Origin: JAYRSJ01 sp041920215
GTDB taxonomy: Bacteria; Pseudomonadota; Gammaproteobacteria; Burkholderiales; Burkholderiaceae_C
NCBI GenBank assembly: GCA_041920215.1
Contig: JAYRSJ010000008.1
Location: 62,001-126,000 of the forward strand
Length of the DNA stretch: 64,000 nt
Direction: 5' to 3'
The translations under genes and the position numbers were made by a program. Positions 33,795-41,049 of the stretch are shown here, one piece after another. Under the pieces are notes generated by a model that was not told the DNA's origin, made no database searches, and saw nothing but the letters and a program-made list of their open reading frames with translations. Every line of letters begins with the position of its first letter. Position 1 is the stretch's first letter.

Positions 33795-34781
33795 ATGAAG
33801 GCGATCGCCATCACCCAGCCGGGTGACCCCGAAGTCCTGCAGCTGATCGACTGCGCCGCCCCGCAAGCCGGGGCCGGTGAGTGTCTGATCGAGGTGCATG
33901 CCTATGGGATCAACCGGCCCGACGTGTTGCAGCGCAAGGGGGCGTATCCGCCACCACCCGGCGCGAGCCCCCTGCCGGGCTTGGAGGTGGCGGGGCGCAT
34001 CATCGGCGGCGATGCGGCGGCACTGGCGGCTGCCGGTCTGGCTGCTGGCGATGCGGTCTGTGCGCTGGTGTCGGGCGGCGGCTATGCCCAGCAGTGCGTG
34101 GCGCCGGTCGGGCAGTGCCTGCCGGTGCCGCAGGGCTGGACCATGGCCCAGGCCGCCAGCCTGCCGGAGACCTGCTTCACCGTGTGGAGCAATGTCTTCG
34201 AGCGGGCGCAGCTGAAGGCGGGCGAGAGTCTGCTGGTGCATGGCGGCAGCAGCGGCATTGGCGTCACGGCCATCCAGCTGGGCAAGGCGCTGGGCGCCCG
34301 GGTGCTGGTGACGGTGGGCTCTGCCACCAAGGCCCGGGCTTGCCTGGATCTAGGCGCCGATGTGGCGATCAACTATCGCGAGCAGGACTTTGTCGTGCAG
34401 GTCAAAGAGGCCACCGCAGGGCGTGGTGTCGATGTGATCCTGGACATGGTGGCTGGCGACTACGTCGCGCGCAATGTGCAATGCCTGGCCGATGACGGCC
34501 GGGCGGTGATCATTGCGGTGCAAGGTGGCGTGAGGGCGGAGTTCGATGCGGGTCAGGTCCTGCGTCGGCGCCTGACGCTCAGTGGCTCGACGCTGCGGCC
34601 GCGTTCGCTGGCCTTCAAGGCGAGCATCGCTGCGGCTTTGCGTCGGCATGTGTGGCCCTTGCTGGAGCAGGGCGTCATCAGGCCGGTGATCTACCGCGAG
34701 ATGGCGGCTGATCAGGCGGCTGCTGCGCATGCGCTGATGGAGTCGGGCGAGCATGTCGGCAAGATCGTGCTGAGTTGGTAG
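33795..34781 (+). CDS. Zinc-independent NAD(P)H quinone oxidoreductase (QOR/PIG3 family)
   Basis: 328-residue medium-chain reductase of the QOR/PIG3 group, which reduces quinones with NAD(P)H. MKAIAITQPGDPEVLQL, YGINRPDVLQRKGAYPPP and the nucleotide motif VHGGSSGIGVTAIQLGKALG are diagnostic; no zinc-binding cysteines are seen. ATG 33795 is 13 bp after the pnp stop and the gene is likely in the same transcript; tpiA follows. The natural substrate is not known. Confidence 0.9.
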   Translation: MKAIAITQPGDPEVLQLIDCAAPQAGAGECLIEVHAYGINRPDVLQRKGAYPPPPGASPLPGLEVAGRIIGGDAAALAAAGLAAGDAVCALVSGGGYAQQCVAPVGQCLPVPQGWTMAQAASLPETCFTVWSNVFERAQLKAGESLLVHGGSSGIGVTAIQLGKALGARVLVTVGSATKARACLDLGADVAINYREQDFVVQVKEATAGRGVDVILDMVAGDYVARNVQCLADDGRAVIIAVQGGVRAEFDAGQVLRRRLTLSGSTLRPRSLAFKASIAAALRRHVWPLLEQGVIRPVIYREMAADQAAAAHALMESGEHVGKIVLSW

Positions 34782-34825
34782 GCGCAGAGCAGTCAATAGT
34801 GGAACGGATGCAATCGGAGTCACTG

Positions 34826-35566
34826 ATGCGCAAGAAGCTTGTTGTCGGAAACTGGAAGATGCATGGCAATCGGGCGAGCAATGCCCTGTTGCTGGCGGGG
34901 TTGCGTGAAGCCGGGCCCTGGAATGCGGATGTGGCGGTGTGCGTGCCATTCCCTTACATCAGCGAGACTGCCCTGGCCCTGACCGGGCAGGCCATCGCCT
35001 ATGGTGCACAGGACTGCTCGGCCCATGAGCAGGGCGCCTATACCGGCGAGGTGTCGGCGGCCATGTTGTCCGATATCGGCTGTCGCTATGTGATCGTCGG
35101 CCACTCCGAGCGCCGCGCCTACCACCAGGAGAGCGATCAGCTGGTGGCCGACAAGGCCAAGGCGGCGCTTGCCCATGGAGTAACGCCCATTGTGTGCGTC
35201 GGCGAAACCCTGGCTGAGCGTGAGGCGGGTCAGACGGAACAGGTCGTCAAGCGTCAGCTTGCGGCGGTCGTGCACACCCTGACGCATTGCATTGGCGAGA
35301 TCGTGCTGGCTTATGAGCCGGTCTGGGCAATCGGCACCGGTCTCACCGCATCACCCGAGCAGGCGCAAGCTGTGCATGCGGTGCTGCGCAAGCAGTTGCA
35401 GGCGGCCAGCCAGAAAGCCGGCGCAATGCGGATTCTTTATGGCGGCAGCGTCAAGCCCGACAATGCCGCGACGCTTTTTGCCCAGCCGGATATCGATGGA
35501 GGGCTGATTGGTGGCGCTGCGTTGAAGGCGGCCGACTTCGGTGCGATCTGTCGCGCCGCGGGCTGA
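34826..35566 (+). CDS. tpiA: Triosephosphate isomerase
   Basis: 246-residue glycolytic enzyme interconverting glyceraldehyde-3-phosphate and dihydroxyacetone phosphate. Catalytic lysine in GNWKMHGN, histidine in IVGHSERRAYHQE and glutamate in AYEPVWAIGTG are present, as is the phosphate loop ILYGGSVKPDN. ATG 34826 is chosen for the family start MRKKLVVGNWKMHG. The tpiA-secG-tRNA-Leu-nuo order is conserved in Burkholderiales. Confidence 0.97.
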   Translation: MRKKLVVGNWKMHGNRASNALLLAGLREAGPWNADVAVCVPFPYISETALALTGQAIAYGAQDCSAHEQGAYTGEVSAAMLSDIGCRYVIVGHSERRAYHQESDQLVADKAKAALAHGVTPIVCVGETLAEREAGQTEQVVKRQLAAVVHTLTHCIGEIVLAYEPVWAIGTGLTASPEQAQAVHAVLRKQLQAASQKAGAMRILYGGSVKPDNAATLFAQPDIDGGLIGGAALKAADFGAICRAAG

Positions 35567-35591
35567 GATTCTTTTGTTTGGAGTGAGAGAG

Positions 35592-35972
35592 ATGCAAGTT
35601 TTCATGAATCTGGTGTTGGTCATTCAGCTGCTGAGTGCGCTGACCATGATCGGCCTGGTACTGGTTCAGCACGGCAAGGGTGCCGATATGGGTGCTTCCT
35701 TCGGTAGCGGCGCCTCTGGCAGCCTGTTTGGTGCAACCGGCAGCGCCAACTTCCTGTCGCGCACCACTGCTATCTGCGCCACGGTGTTCTTTGTCTGCAC
35801 CTTGGCCCTGGCCTATATGGCCAACACCCGCAGCAGCGGCAGCCAGGGCGAGACCCTGCTGGATCGTGCAGCGCCCGCAGCACCTGCTGCCAGCGGTGCG
35901 GCCGCCATCCCAGGCAGCTTGCCTGCAGTCCAGCCTGCCGCTTCGGCCGTGGCGCCTGCTGCGTCGAACTGA
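35592..35972 (+). CDS. secG: Protein-export membrane protein SecG
   Basis: 126-residue SecG, an auxiliary subunit of SecYEG. Two transmembrane helices (NLVLVIQLLSALTMIGLVLVQ and TAICATVFFVCTLALAYM) flank the Gly/Ser-rich loop GADMGASFGSGASGSLFGATGSANFLSR. The periplasmic C-terminal tail is Ala/Pro-rich and poorly conserved. ATG 35592 has a GAGTGAGAGAG ribosome site and lies 25 bp after tpiA. Confidence 0.94.
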   Translation: MQVFMNLVLVIQLLSALTMIGLVLVQHGKGADMGASFGSGASGSLFGATGSANFLSRTTAICATVFFVCTLALAYMANTRSSGSQGETLLDRAAPAAPAASGAAAIPGSLPAVQPAASAVAPAASN

Positions 35973-36027
35973 ATCCGCACTGACGACTGCCAGCCCCGTC
36001 CAACAAGCTCGCCACAATCGTTGCGGT

Positions 36028-36058
36028 TTGTCCCGGGGAGGGTTGTTTTCGGTATAGA
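36028..36058 (+). promoter_or_regulatory. Possible promoter of tRNA-Leu
   Basis: TTGTCC and TATAGA separated by 19 bp, 54 bp before the tRNA. Spacing is long, so this is tentative. A 7-bp inverted repeat (GTCTGAG/CTCAGAC, 36069-36098) lies between it and the tRNA. Confidence 0.35.
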
Positions 36059-36111
36059 ATTCAAGGCTGTCTGAGAGGCAATCCTCACGCGCTCAGACGG
36101 TGTGCAAGCAA

Positions 36112-36196
36112 GCCGACGTGGTGAAATTGGTAGACACGCTATCTTGAGGGGGTAGTGGCGAAAGCTGTGCGAGTTCGAGTCTCGCCGTCGGCACCA
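36112..36196 (+). tRNA. tRNA-Leu(GAG)
   Basis: 85-nt tRNA with acceptor stem GCCGACG/CGTCGGC, encoded 3' ACCA, anticodon stem CTATC/GGTAG with loop TTGAGGG giving anticodon GAG (Leu), a long variable arm (TGGCGAAAGCTGTGC region) typical of leucine tRNAs, and T loop TTCGAGT. It lies between secG and the nuo operon, the standard Burkholderiales position. Confidence 0.96.
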
Positions 36197-36301
36197 AGAC
36201 AAGTATTCGACTGCTACATTTGCCGGAGTCTGTTGATGCAGGTCTGCAGATGGTCAGTCGAGGCGCCCTGTCGCAGTGGTATACCGCTGCAGGGGACTAG
36301 G

Positions 36302-36351
36302 CGGGCGCGGTCCGTAAGCGATTCATCGCTAGCGGCGCGCCCGTTGCTTTT
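36302..36351 (+). terminator. Probable terminator between tRNA-Leu and nuoA
   Basis: 8-bp GC stem CGGGCGCG/CGCGCCCG with an inner AGCGAT/ATCGCT hairpin, followed by TTGCTTTT. It would insulate the nuo operon from the tRNA transcript. No clear nuo promoter is seen in the 62 bp after it. Confidence 0.5.
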
Positions 36352-36413
36352 GTGGATTCGAAATGACGCGATCGACCTGATCGGCGTCAGTTCCGGCAAC
36401 TAGAGCATCAAGC

Positions 36414-36773
36414 ATGAATCTGGACCAATACCTACCCGTCATCCTGTTTATCCTGGTGGGCGCTGGCGTCGGCATTGCGCCTCAGGTGCTTGGATACCTG
36501 CTCGGGCCCAATCGTCCTGATGCGGCCAAGAACTCGCCCTACGAGTGCGGCTTCGAGGCGTTCGAAGATGCGCGCATGAAGTTTGATGTGCGCTATTACC
36601 TCGTCGCGATTCTTTTCATATTGTTCGATCTGGAAATCGCCTTCCTGTTCCCCTGGGCCGTGGCTCTGCGTGAGATCGGGGCTACAGGTTTCTGGGCGAT
36701 GATGATCTTCCTGGGCATTCTGGTCGTGGGCTTCGCCTACGAGTGGAAAAAAGGCGCCCTGGACTGGGAATAA
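36414..36773 (+). CDS. nuoA: NADH-quinone oxidoreductase subunit A
   Basis: 119-residue membrane subunit of complex I at the joint between the peripheral and membrane arms. Three hydrophobic helices and the conserved loop SPYECGFEAFEDARMKFDVRYYLVAILFILFDLEIAFLFPWA are visible. It opens the nuo operon, 14 consecutive genes in the order A to N with unfused nuoC and nuoD. nuoB follows after 26 bp. Confidence 0.96.
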   Translation: MNLDQYLPVILFILVGAGVGIAPQVLGYLLGPNRPDAAKNSPYECGFEAFEDARMKFDVRYYLVAILFILFDLEIAFLFPWAVALREIGATGFWAMMIFLGILVVGFAYEWKKGALDWE

Positions 36774-36799
36774 AGCAGGCTTGACCCGAAGGCACACCC

Positions 36800-37276
36800 A
36801 TGGGTATCGAAGGCGTTTTGAAGGAAGGCTTTGTCACCACCTCGGTCGACAAGCTGATCAACTGGTCCAAGACCGGATCCCTGTGGCCGATGACGTTCGG
36901 CCTCGCATGCTGTGCGGTCGAGATGATGCATGCCGGTGCGGCGCGCTATGACATCGACCGTTTCGGCATGCTGTTCCGGCCCAGTCCGCGACAGTCCGAT
37001 TTGATGATCGTGGCCGGCACACTGTGCAACAAGATGGCGCCGGCGTTGCGCAAGGTCTATGACCAGATGGCCGAGCCGCGCTGGGTGTTGTCGATGGGCT
37101 CCTGTGCAAACGGCGGCGGGTATTACCACTACAGCTACTCGGTGGTGCGTGGCTGCGACCGCATCGTGCCGGTCGACGTCTATGTGCCGGGCTGTCCGCC
37201 CACGGCCGAGGCGCTGCTGTACGGCATCCTGCAACTGCAGGCCAAGATCCGCCGTGAGAACACCATCGCGCGCTGA
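36800..37276 (+). CDS. nuoB: NADH-quinone oxidoreductase subunit B
   Basis: 158-residue peripheral subunit carrying the terminal [4Fe-4S] cluster N2 that reduces quinone. Ligand cysteines are seen in GLACCAVEMM, MGSCANGGGYYHYSY and YVPGCPPTAEALLYG. The N-terminal GFVTTSVDKLINWSKTGSLWPMTFG is typical. It contacts NuoC, NuoD and NuoI. Confidence 0.97.
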   Translation: MGIEGVLKEGFVTTSVDKLINWSKTGSLWPMTFGLACCAVEMMHAGAARYDIDRFGMLFRPSPRQSDLMIVAGTLCNKMAPALRKVYDQMAEPRWVLSMGSCANGGGYYHYSYSVVRGCDRIVPVDVYVPGCPPTAEALLYGILQLQAKIRRENTIAR

Positions 37277-37284
37277 AGGCATTC

Positions 37285-37878
37285 ATGAGCAAACTCGAAA
37301 CCCTGCAGGCGGCGCTGCAAGCCGTCCTCGGCGACAAGATTGTCGAGCTGAAATCGCAGTTCGGTGAACTCACCCTGGTGGTGAAGTCGGCCGACTATTT
37401 CGAAGTAGCGCGGACGCTGCGTGATCATGCCGAGCTGAAGTTCGAGCAGCTGATCGATCTCTGCGGGCTGGACTACAGTGAGTATGGCAATGGCGGCTAC
37501 GAGGGTGCGCGCTATGCCGTGGCCTCGCACCTGCTCTCGGTCAGCAAGAACTGGCGGCTGCGCCTGAAGGTTTTCGCCACCGACGACGATTTTCCCCAGG
37601 TCGCTGCGGTCACGCCACTGTGGACCGCGGCCAACTGGTTCGAGCGCGAAGCCTTCGATCTCTTCGGCATCATCTTTGAGGGCCATGAGGATCTGCGTCG
37701 CATCCTGACCGACTACGGTTTCATCGGGCATCCGATGCGCAAGGACTTCCCGACCTCGGGTCATGTCGAAATGCGCTACGACGCGGAGCAGAAGCGTGTG
37801 ATCTACCAGCCGGTGACGATAGAGCCGCGTGAAATCACGCCGCGTGTCATCCGCGAAGAGAACTACGGCGGGCTGTAA
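37285..37878 (+). CDS. nuoC: NADH-quinone oxidoreductase subunit C
   Basis: 197-residue peripheral subunit (30-kDa type) that packs on NuoD; not fused to NuoD, unlike E. coli. Conserved segments are FEQLIDLCGLDY, the ANWFEREAFDLFGIIFEGHEDLRRILTDYGF block and HPMRKDFP. It is 8 bp after nuoB; nuoD starts 4 bp after its stop. Confidence 0.96.
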   Translation: MSKLETLQAALQAVLGDKIVELKSQFGELTLVVKSADYFEVARTLRDHAELKFEQLIDLCGLDYSEYGNGGYEGARYAVASHLLSVSKNWRLRLKVFATDDDFPQVAAVTPLWTAANWFEREAFDLFGIIFEGHEDLRRILTDYGFIGHPMRKDFPTSGHVEMRYDAEQKRVIYQPVTIEPREITPRVIREENYGGL

Positions 37879-37882
37879 AGAC

Positions 37883-39136
37883 ATGGCTGATATCAAGAAC
37901 TACACGCTGAATTTCGGCCCTCAGCACCCGGCCGCCCACGGCGTGTTGCGCCTGGTGCTGGAACTGGACGGCGAGGTCATACAGCGCGCCGATCCGCATA
38001 TCGGCCTGCTCCACCGTGCCACCGAGAAGCTGGCCGAGAGCAAGACCTATATCCAGTCGCTGCCCTATATGGATCGACTGGACTATGTGTCCATGATGGC
38101 CAACGAGCATGCCTATTGCCTGGCCATCGAGAAGATGCTTGGCATCGAGGTGCCGGAGCGTGCGCAGTACATCCGCGTGATGTTTGCCGAGATCACCCGC
38201 CTGCTGAACCATCTGCTGTGGCTGGGCTGCCATGGTCTGGACTGCGGCGCGATGAACATCCTGATCTACTGCTTCCGCGAGCGGGAAGATTTGTTCGATA
38301 TGTACGAGGCGGTGTCGGGTGCGCGCATGCACGCTGCCTATTTCCGTCCGGGTGGCGTCTATCGCGACCTGCCGGAGAGCATGCCCCAGTACAAGGTCAG
38401 CAAGATCAAGAACGCCAAGGCCATCGCCCAGCTCAACGAGAACCGCCAGGGCTCGCTGCTGGACTTCATCGATGACTTCTGCAAGCGGTTCCCCAAGAAC
38501 GTCGATGACTACGAAACCCTGCTGACGGATAACCGCATCTGGAAGCAGCGCACCGTCGGTATCGGCGTGGTGACGCCGGAGCGCGCGCTGAACCTGGGCT
38601 TCACCGGTGCGATGCTGCGCGGCTCTGGTATTCCGTGGGATCTGCGCAAGAGCCAGCCCTACGACGTCTACGCCAAGATGGACTTCGACATTCCGGTGGG
38701 CACCAATGGCGACACCTATGACCGCTATGTGGTGCGTGTCGAGGAAATGCGCCAGTCCAACCGCATCATCCAGCAATGCGTGGACTGGCTGCGCAAGAAC
38801 CCCGGCCCGGTCATTACCGACAACCACAAGGTGGCGCCGCCGGCCCGTGTCGACATGAAGTCGAACATGGAAGAGCTGATTCATCACTTCAAGCTCTTCA
38901 CCGAGGGCTTCCGCGTGCCCGAAGGCGAGGCCTATGCCGCCGTCGAGCACCCCAAGGGCGAGTTCGGCATCTATCTGGTCAGCGACGGTGCCAACAAGCC
39001 CTACCGCCTGAAGATCCGCGCACCGGGCTTCTCGCATCTGGCAGCCCTGGACGAGATGTCGCGCGGCCACATGATTGCCGATGCCGTGGCCGTGATCGGC
39101 ACGATGGACATTGTTTTCGGCGAAATCGACCGCTGA
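37883..39136 (+). CDS. nuoD: NADH-quinone oxidoreductase subunit D
   Basis: 417-residue peripheral subunit (49-kDa type) forming the quinone site with NuoB. LNFGPQHPAAHGVLRLVLELDGE holds the quinone-site histidine loop; PHIGLLHRATEKLAE, MDRLDYVSMMANEHAY and the C-terminal GEIDR end match the family. ATG 37883 gives the standard MADIKNYTLNFG start; an earlier in-frame codon inside nuoC is rejected. Confidence 0.97.
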   Translation: MADIKNYTLNFGPQHPAAHGVLRLVLELDGEVIQRADPHIGLLHRATEKLAESKTYIQSLPYMDRLDYVSMMANEHAYCLAIEKMLGIEVPERAQYIRVMFAEITRLLNHLLWLGCHGLDCGAMNILIYCFREREDLFDMYEAVSGARMHAAYFRPGGVYRDLPESMPQYKVSKIKNAKAIAQLNENRQGSLLDFIDDFCKRFPKNVDDYETLLTDNRIWKQRTVGIGVVTPERALNLGFTGAMLRGSGIPWDLRKSQPYDVYAKMDFDIPVGTNGDTYDRYVVRVEEMRQSNRIIQQCVDWLRKNPGPVITDNHKVAPPARVDMKSNMEELIHHFKLFTEGFRVPEGEAYAAVEHPKGEFGIYLVSDGANKPYRLKIRAPGFSHLAALDEMSRGHMIADAVAVIGTMDIVFGEIDR

Positions 39137-39149
39137 GTGGTGACGAGCT

Positions 39150-39659
39150 ATGAGCAGCACTGAATTCATTCTGAGCGAGGCCACCCGCGCCCGCTTCGAC
39201 CGCGAAGTCGCCAAGTACCCGGCCGAGCAGAAGCAATCGGCGGTGATGGCCTGCCTGGCCATCGTCCAGCAGGAGCAGGGCCATGTGTCGCGCGCCAGCG
39301 AGGACGCGATCGCTGCCTATCTGGGCATGCCGGCCATCGCGGTCTACGAGGTCACGACCTTCTACAACATGTACAACCAGCGCCAGCTGGGCAAGTTCAA
39401 GCTCAATGTCTGCGGCAATCTGCCCTGCCAGCTGCGCGACGGCCAGACGGCCCTGGACTATGTCTGCGGCAAGCTGGGCGTGGAGCAGGGCGGCACCACC
39501 GCCGATGGCCTGTTCACCGTGCAGAAGAGCGAGTGCCTGGGGGCCTGCGCCGATGCGCCGGTGTTGCTGGTCAACGACCGCCAGATGTGCAGCTTCATGA
39601 GCAAGGAGCGGCTCGACGAGCTGCTGGACACGCTCAAGGCACACGCTGCGAAGAACTGA
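39150..39659 (+). CDS. nuoE: NADH-quinone oxidoreductase subunit E
   Basis: 169-residue subunit of the NADH dehydrogenase module with [2Fe-2S] cluster N1a. The ligands are C-X4-C in VCGNLPCQL and C-X3-C in ECLGACADAP. The N-terminal helical part precedes the thioredoxin-like fold. It pairs with NuoF, whose gene follows after 8 bp. Confidence 0.96.
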   Translation: MSSTEFILSEATRARFDREVAKYPAEQKQSAVMACLAIVQQEQGHVSRASEDAIAAYLGMPAIAVYEVTTFYNMYNQRQLGKFKLNVCGNLPCQLRDGQTALDYVCGKLGVEQGGTTADGLFTVQKSECLGACADAPVLLVNDRQMCSFMSKERLDELLDTLKAHAAKN

Positions 39660-39667
39660 GGGCAAGC

Positions 39668-41017
39668 ATGCTGGATCTGTCGAAGTTTCAAGCCACCGGC
39701 GCCGAGACCTGCTTTCATGACCGCCATATCGGCGCCCAGATCTATGCCGGACTGAACGGCAAGAACTGGAGCCTCAAGGACTACGAAGCGCGTGGCGGAT
39801 ATGCCGCGCTGCGCAAGATCCTGGGCAAGGACGGTGCCCCCGGCAACGAAGCCGGCCTGACTCAGGATCAGGTGATCGCCGAGGTCAAGGCCTCGGGCCT
39901 GCGCGGCCGCGGCGGTGCAGGCTTCCCCACCGGCCTGAAGTGGAGCTTTATGCCGCGCCAGTTCCCCGGTCAGAAGTACCTGGTCTGCAACTCGGACGAG
40001 GGTGAGCCCGGTACCTGCAAGGATCGCGATATCCTGATGTACAACCCCCATATCGTGATCGAGGGCATGGCCATCGCGGCCTATGCCATGGGCATCACGG
40101 TGGGCTACAACTACATCCACGGCGAGATCTTCGAGGTTTACGAGCGCTTCGAGGCTGCCCTGGAGGAAGCCCGCGCCGCCGGTCTGCTGGGCGACAACAT
40201 CTTGGGCTCGGGCTTCAGCTTCCAGCTGCATGCCCACCACGGCTTCGGCGCCTATATCTGCGGCGAGGAAACCGCGCTGCTGGAATCGCTGGAAGGCAAG
40301 AAGGGTCAGCCGCGCTTCAAGCCGCCGTTCCCGGCCAGCTTCGGTCTCTACGGCCGTCCGACGACGATCAACAACACCGAGACCTTCGCGGCCGTGCCCT
40401 GGATCATCCGCAACGGCGGCCAGCCCTATCTCGAGATCGGCAAGCCCAATAACGGCGGCACCAAGATCTTCTCGGTGTCGGGCGATGTCGAGCGTCCGGG
40501 CAACTACGAGATACCCTTGGGCACCCCCTTCGCCAAGCTGCTTGAGCTGGCTGGTGGCGTGCGCAAGGGCCGGCAGCTGAAGGCGGTGATTCCGGGTGGA
40601 TCCTCGGCGCCGGTGCTGCCCGCTAACGTGATCATGGACTGCACGATGGACTATGACTCCATCGCCAAGGCCGGCTCCATGCTGGGTTCGGGTGCGGTCA
40701 TCGTGATGGACGACTCGCGCGATATGGTCAAGAGCCTCCTGCTGCTGTCCTACTTCTATGCCCACGAGAGCTGCGGCCAGTGCACGCCGTGCCGCGAAGG
40801 CACGGGCTGGATGCACCGCGTCATCGAGCGCATCGCCAACGGGCAGGGCAGGGCCGAGGATATCGAGCTGCTGAACTCGGTGGCCGACAACATCCAGGGC
40901 CGCACGATCTGCGCGCTGGGCGACGCGGCGGCCATGCCGGTGCGGGCCATGATCAAGCATTTCAAGCACGAGTTCGTGCACTACATCGAACACAAGACGG
41001 CCCTGGTGGCGGCCTAA
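39668..41017 (+). CDS. nuoF: NADH-quinone oxidoreductase subunit F
   Basis: 449-residue NADH- and FMN-binding subunit, the electron entry point. NADH/FMN motifs RGRGGAGFPTGLKWSFMP and CNSDEGEPGTCKDRDIL are intact; cluster N3 ligands are in ESCGQCTPCREG plus a later cysteine in TICALGDAA. ATG 39668 is used; in-frame sequence before it lies within nuoE. Confidence 0.97.
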   Translation: MLDLSKFQATGAETCFHDRHIGAQIYAGLNGKNWSLKDYEARGGYAALRKILGKDGAPGNEAGLTQDQVIAEVKASGLRGRGGAGFPTGLKWSFMPRQFPGQKYLVCNSDEGEPGTCKDRDILMYNPHIVIEGMAIAAYAMGITVGYNYIHGEIFEVYERFEAALEEARAAGLLGDNILGSGFSFQLHAHHGFGAYICGEETALLESLEGKKGQPRFKPPFPASFGLYGRPTTINNTETFAAVPWIIRNGGQPYLEIGKPNNGGTKIFSVSGDVERPGNYEIPLGTPFAKLLELAGGVRKGRQLKAVIPGGSSAPVLPANVIMDCTMDYDSIAKAGSMLGSGAVIVMDDSRDMVKSLLLLSYFYAHESCGQCTPCREGTGWMHRVIERIANGQGRAEDIELLNSVADNIQGRTICALGDAAAMPVRAMIKHFKHEFVHYIEHKTALVAA

Positions 41018-41049
41018 TCCACAGCGCAGGACGAGAGCCAGGACAAGCT

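Noticed and set aside
31517..33814. 765-residue minus-strand open frame opposite pnp
   Set aside because: Antisense shadow of a well-conserved gene; Gly/His/Arg/Leu-rich composition with no recognisable motif.
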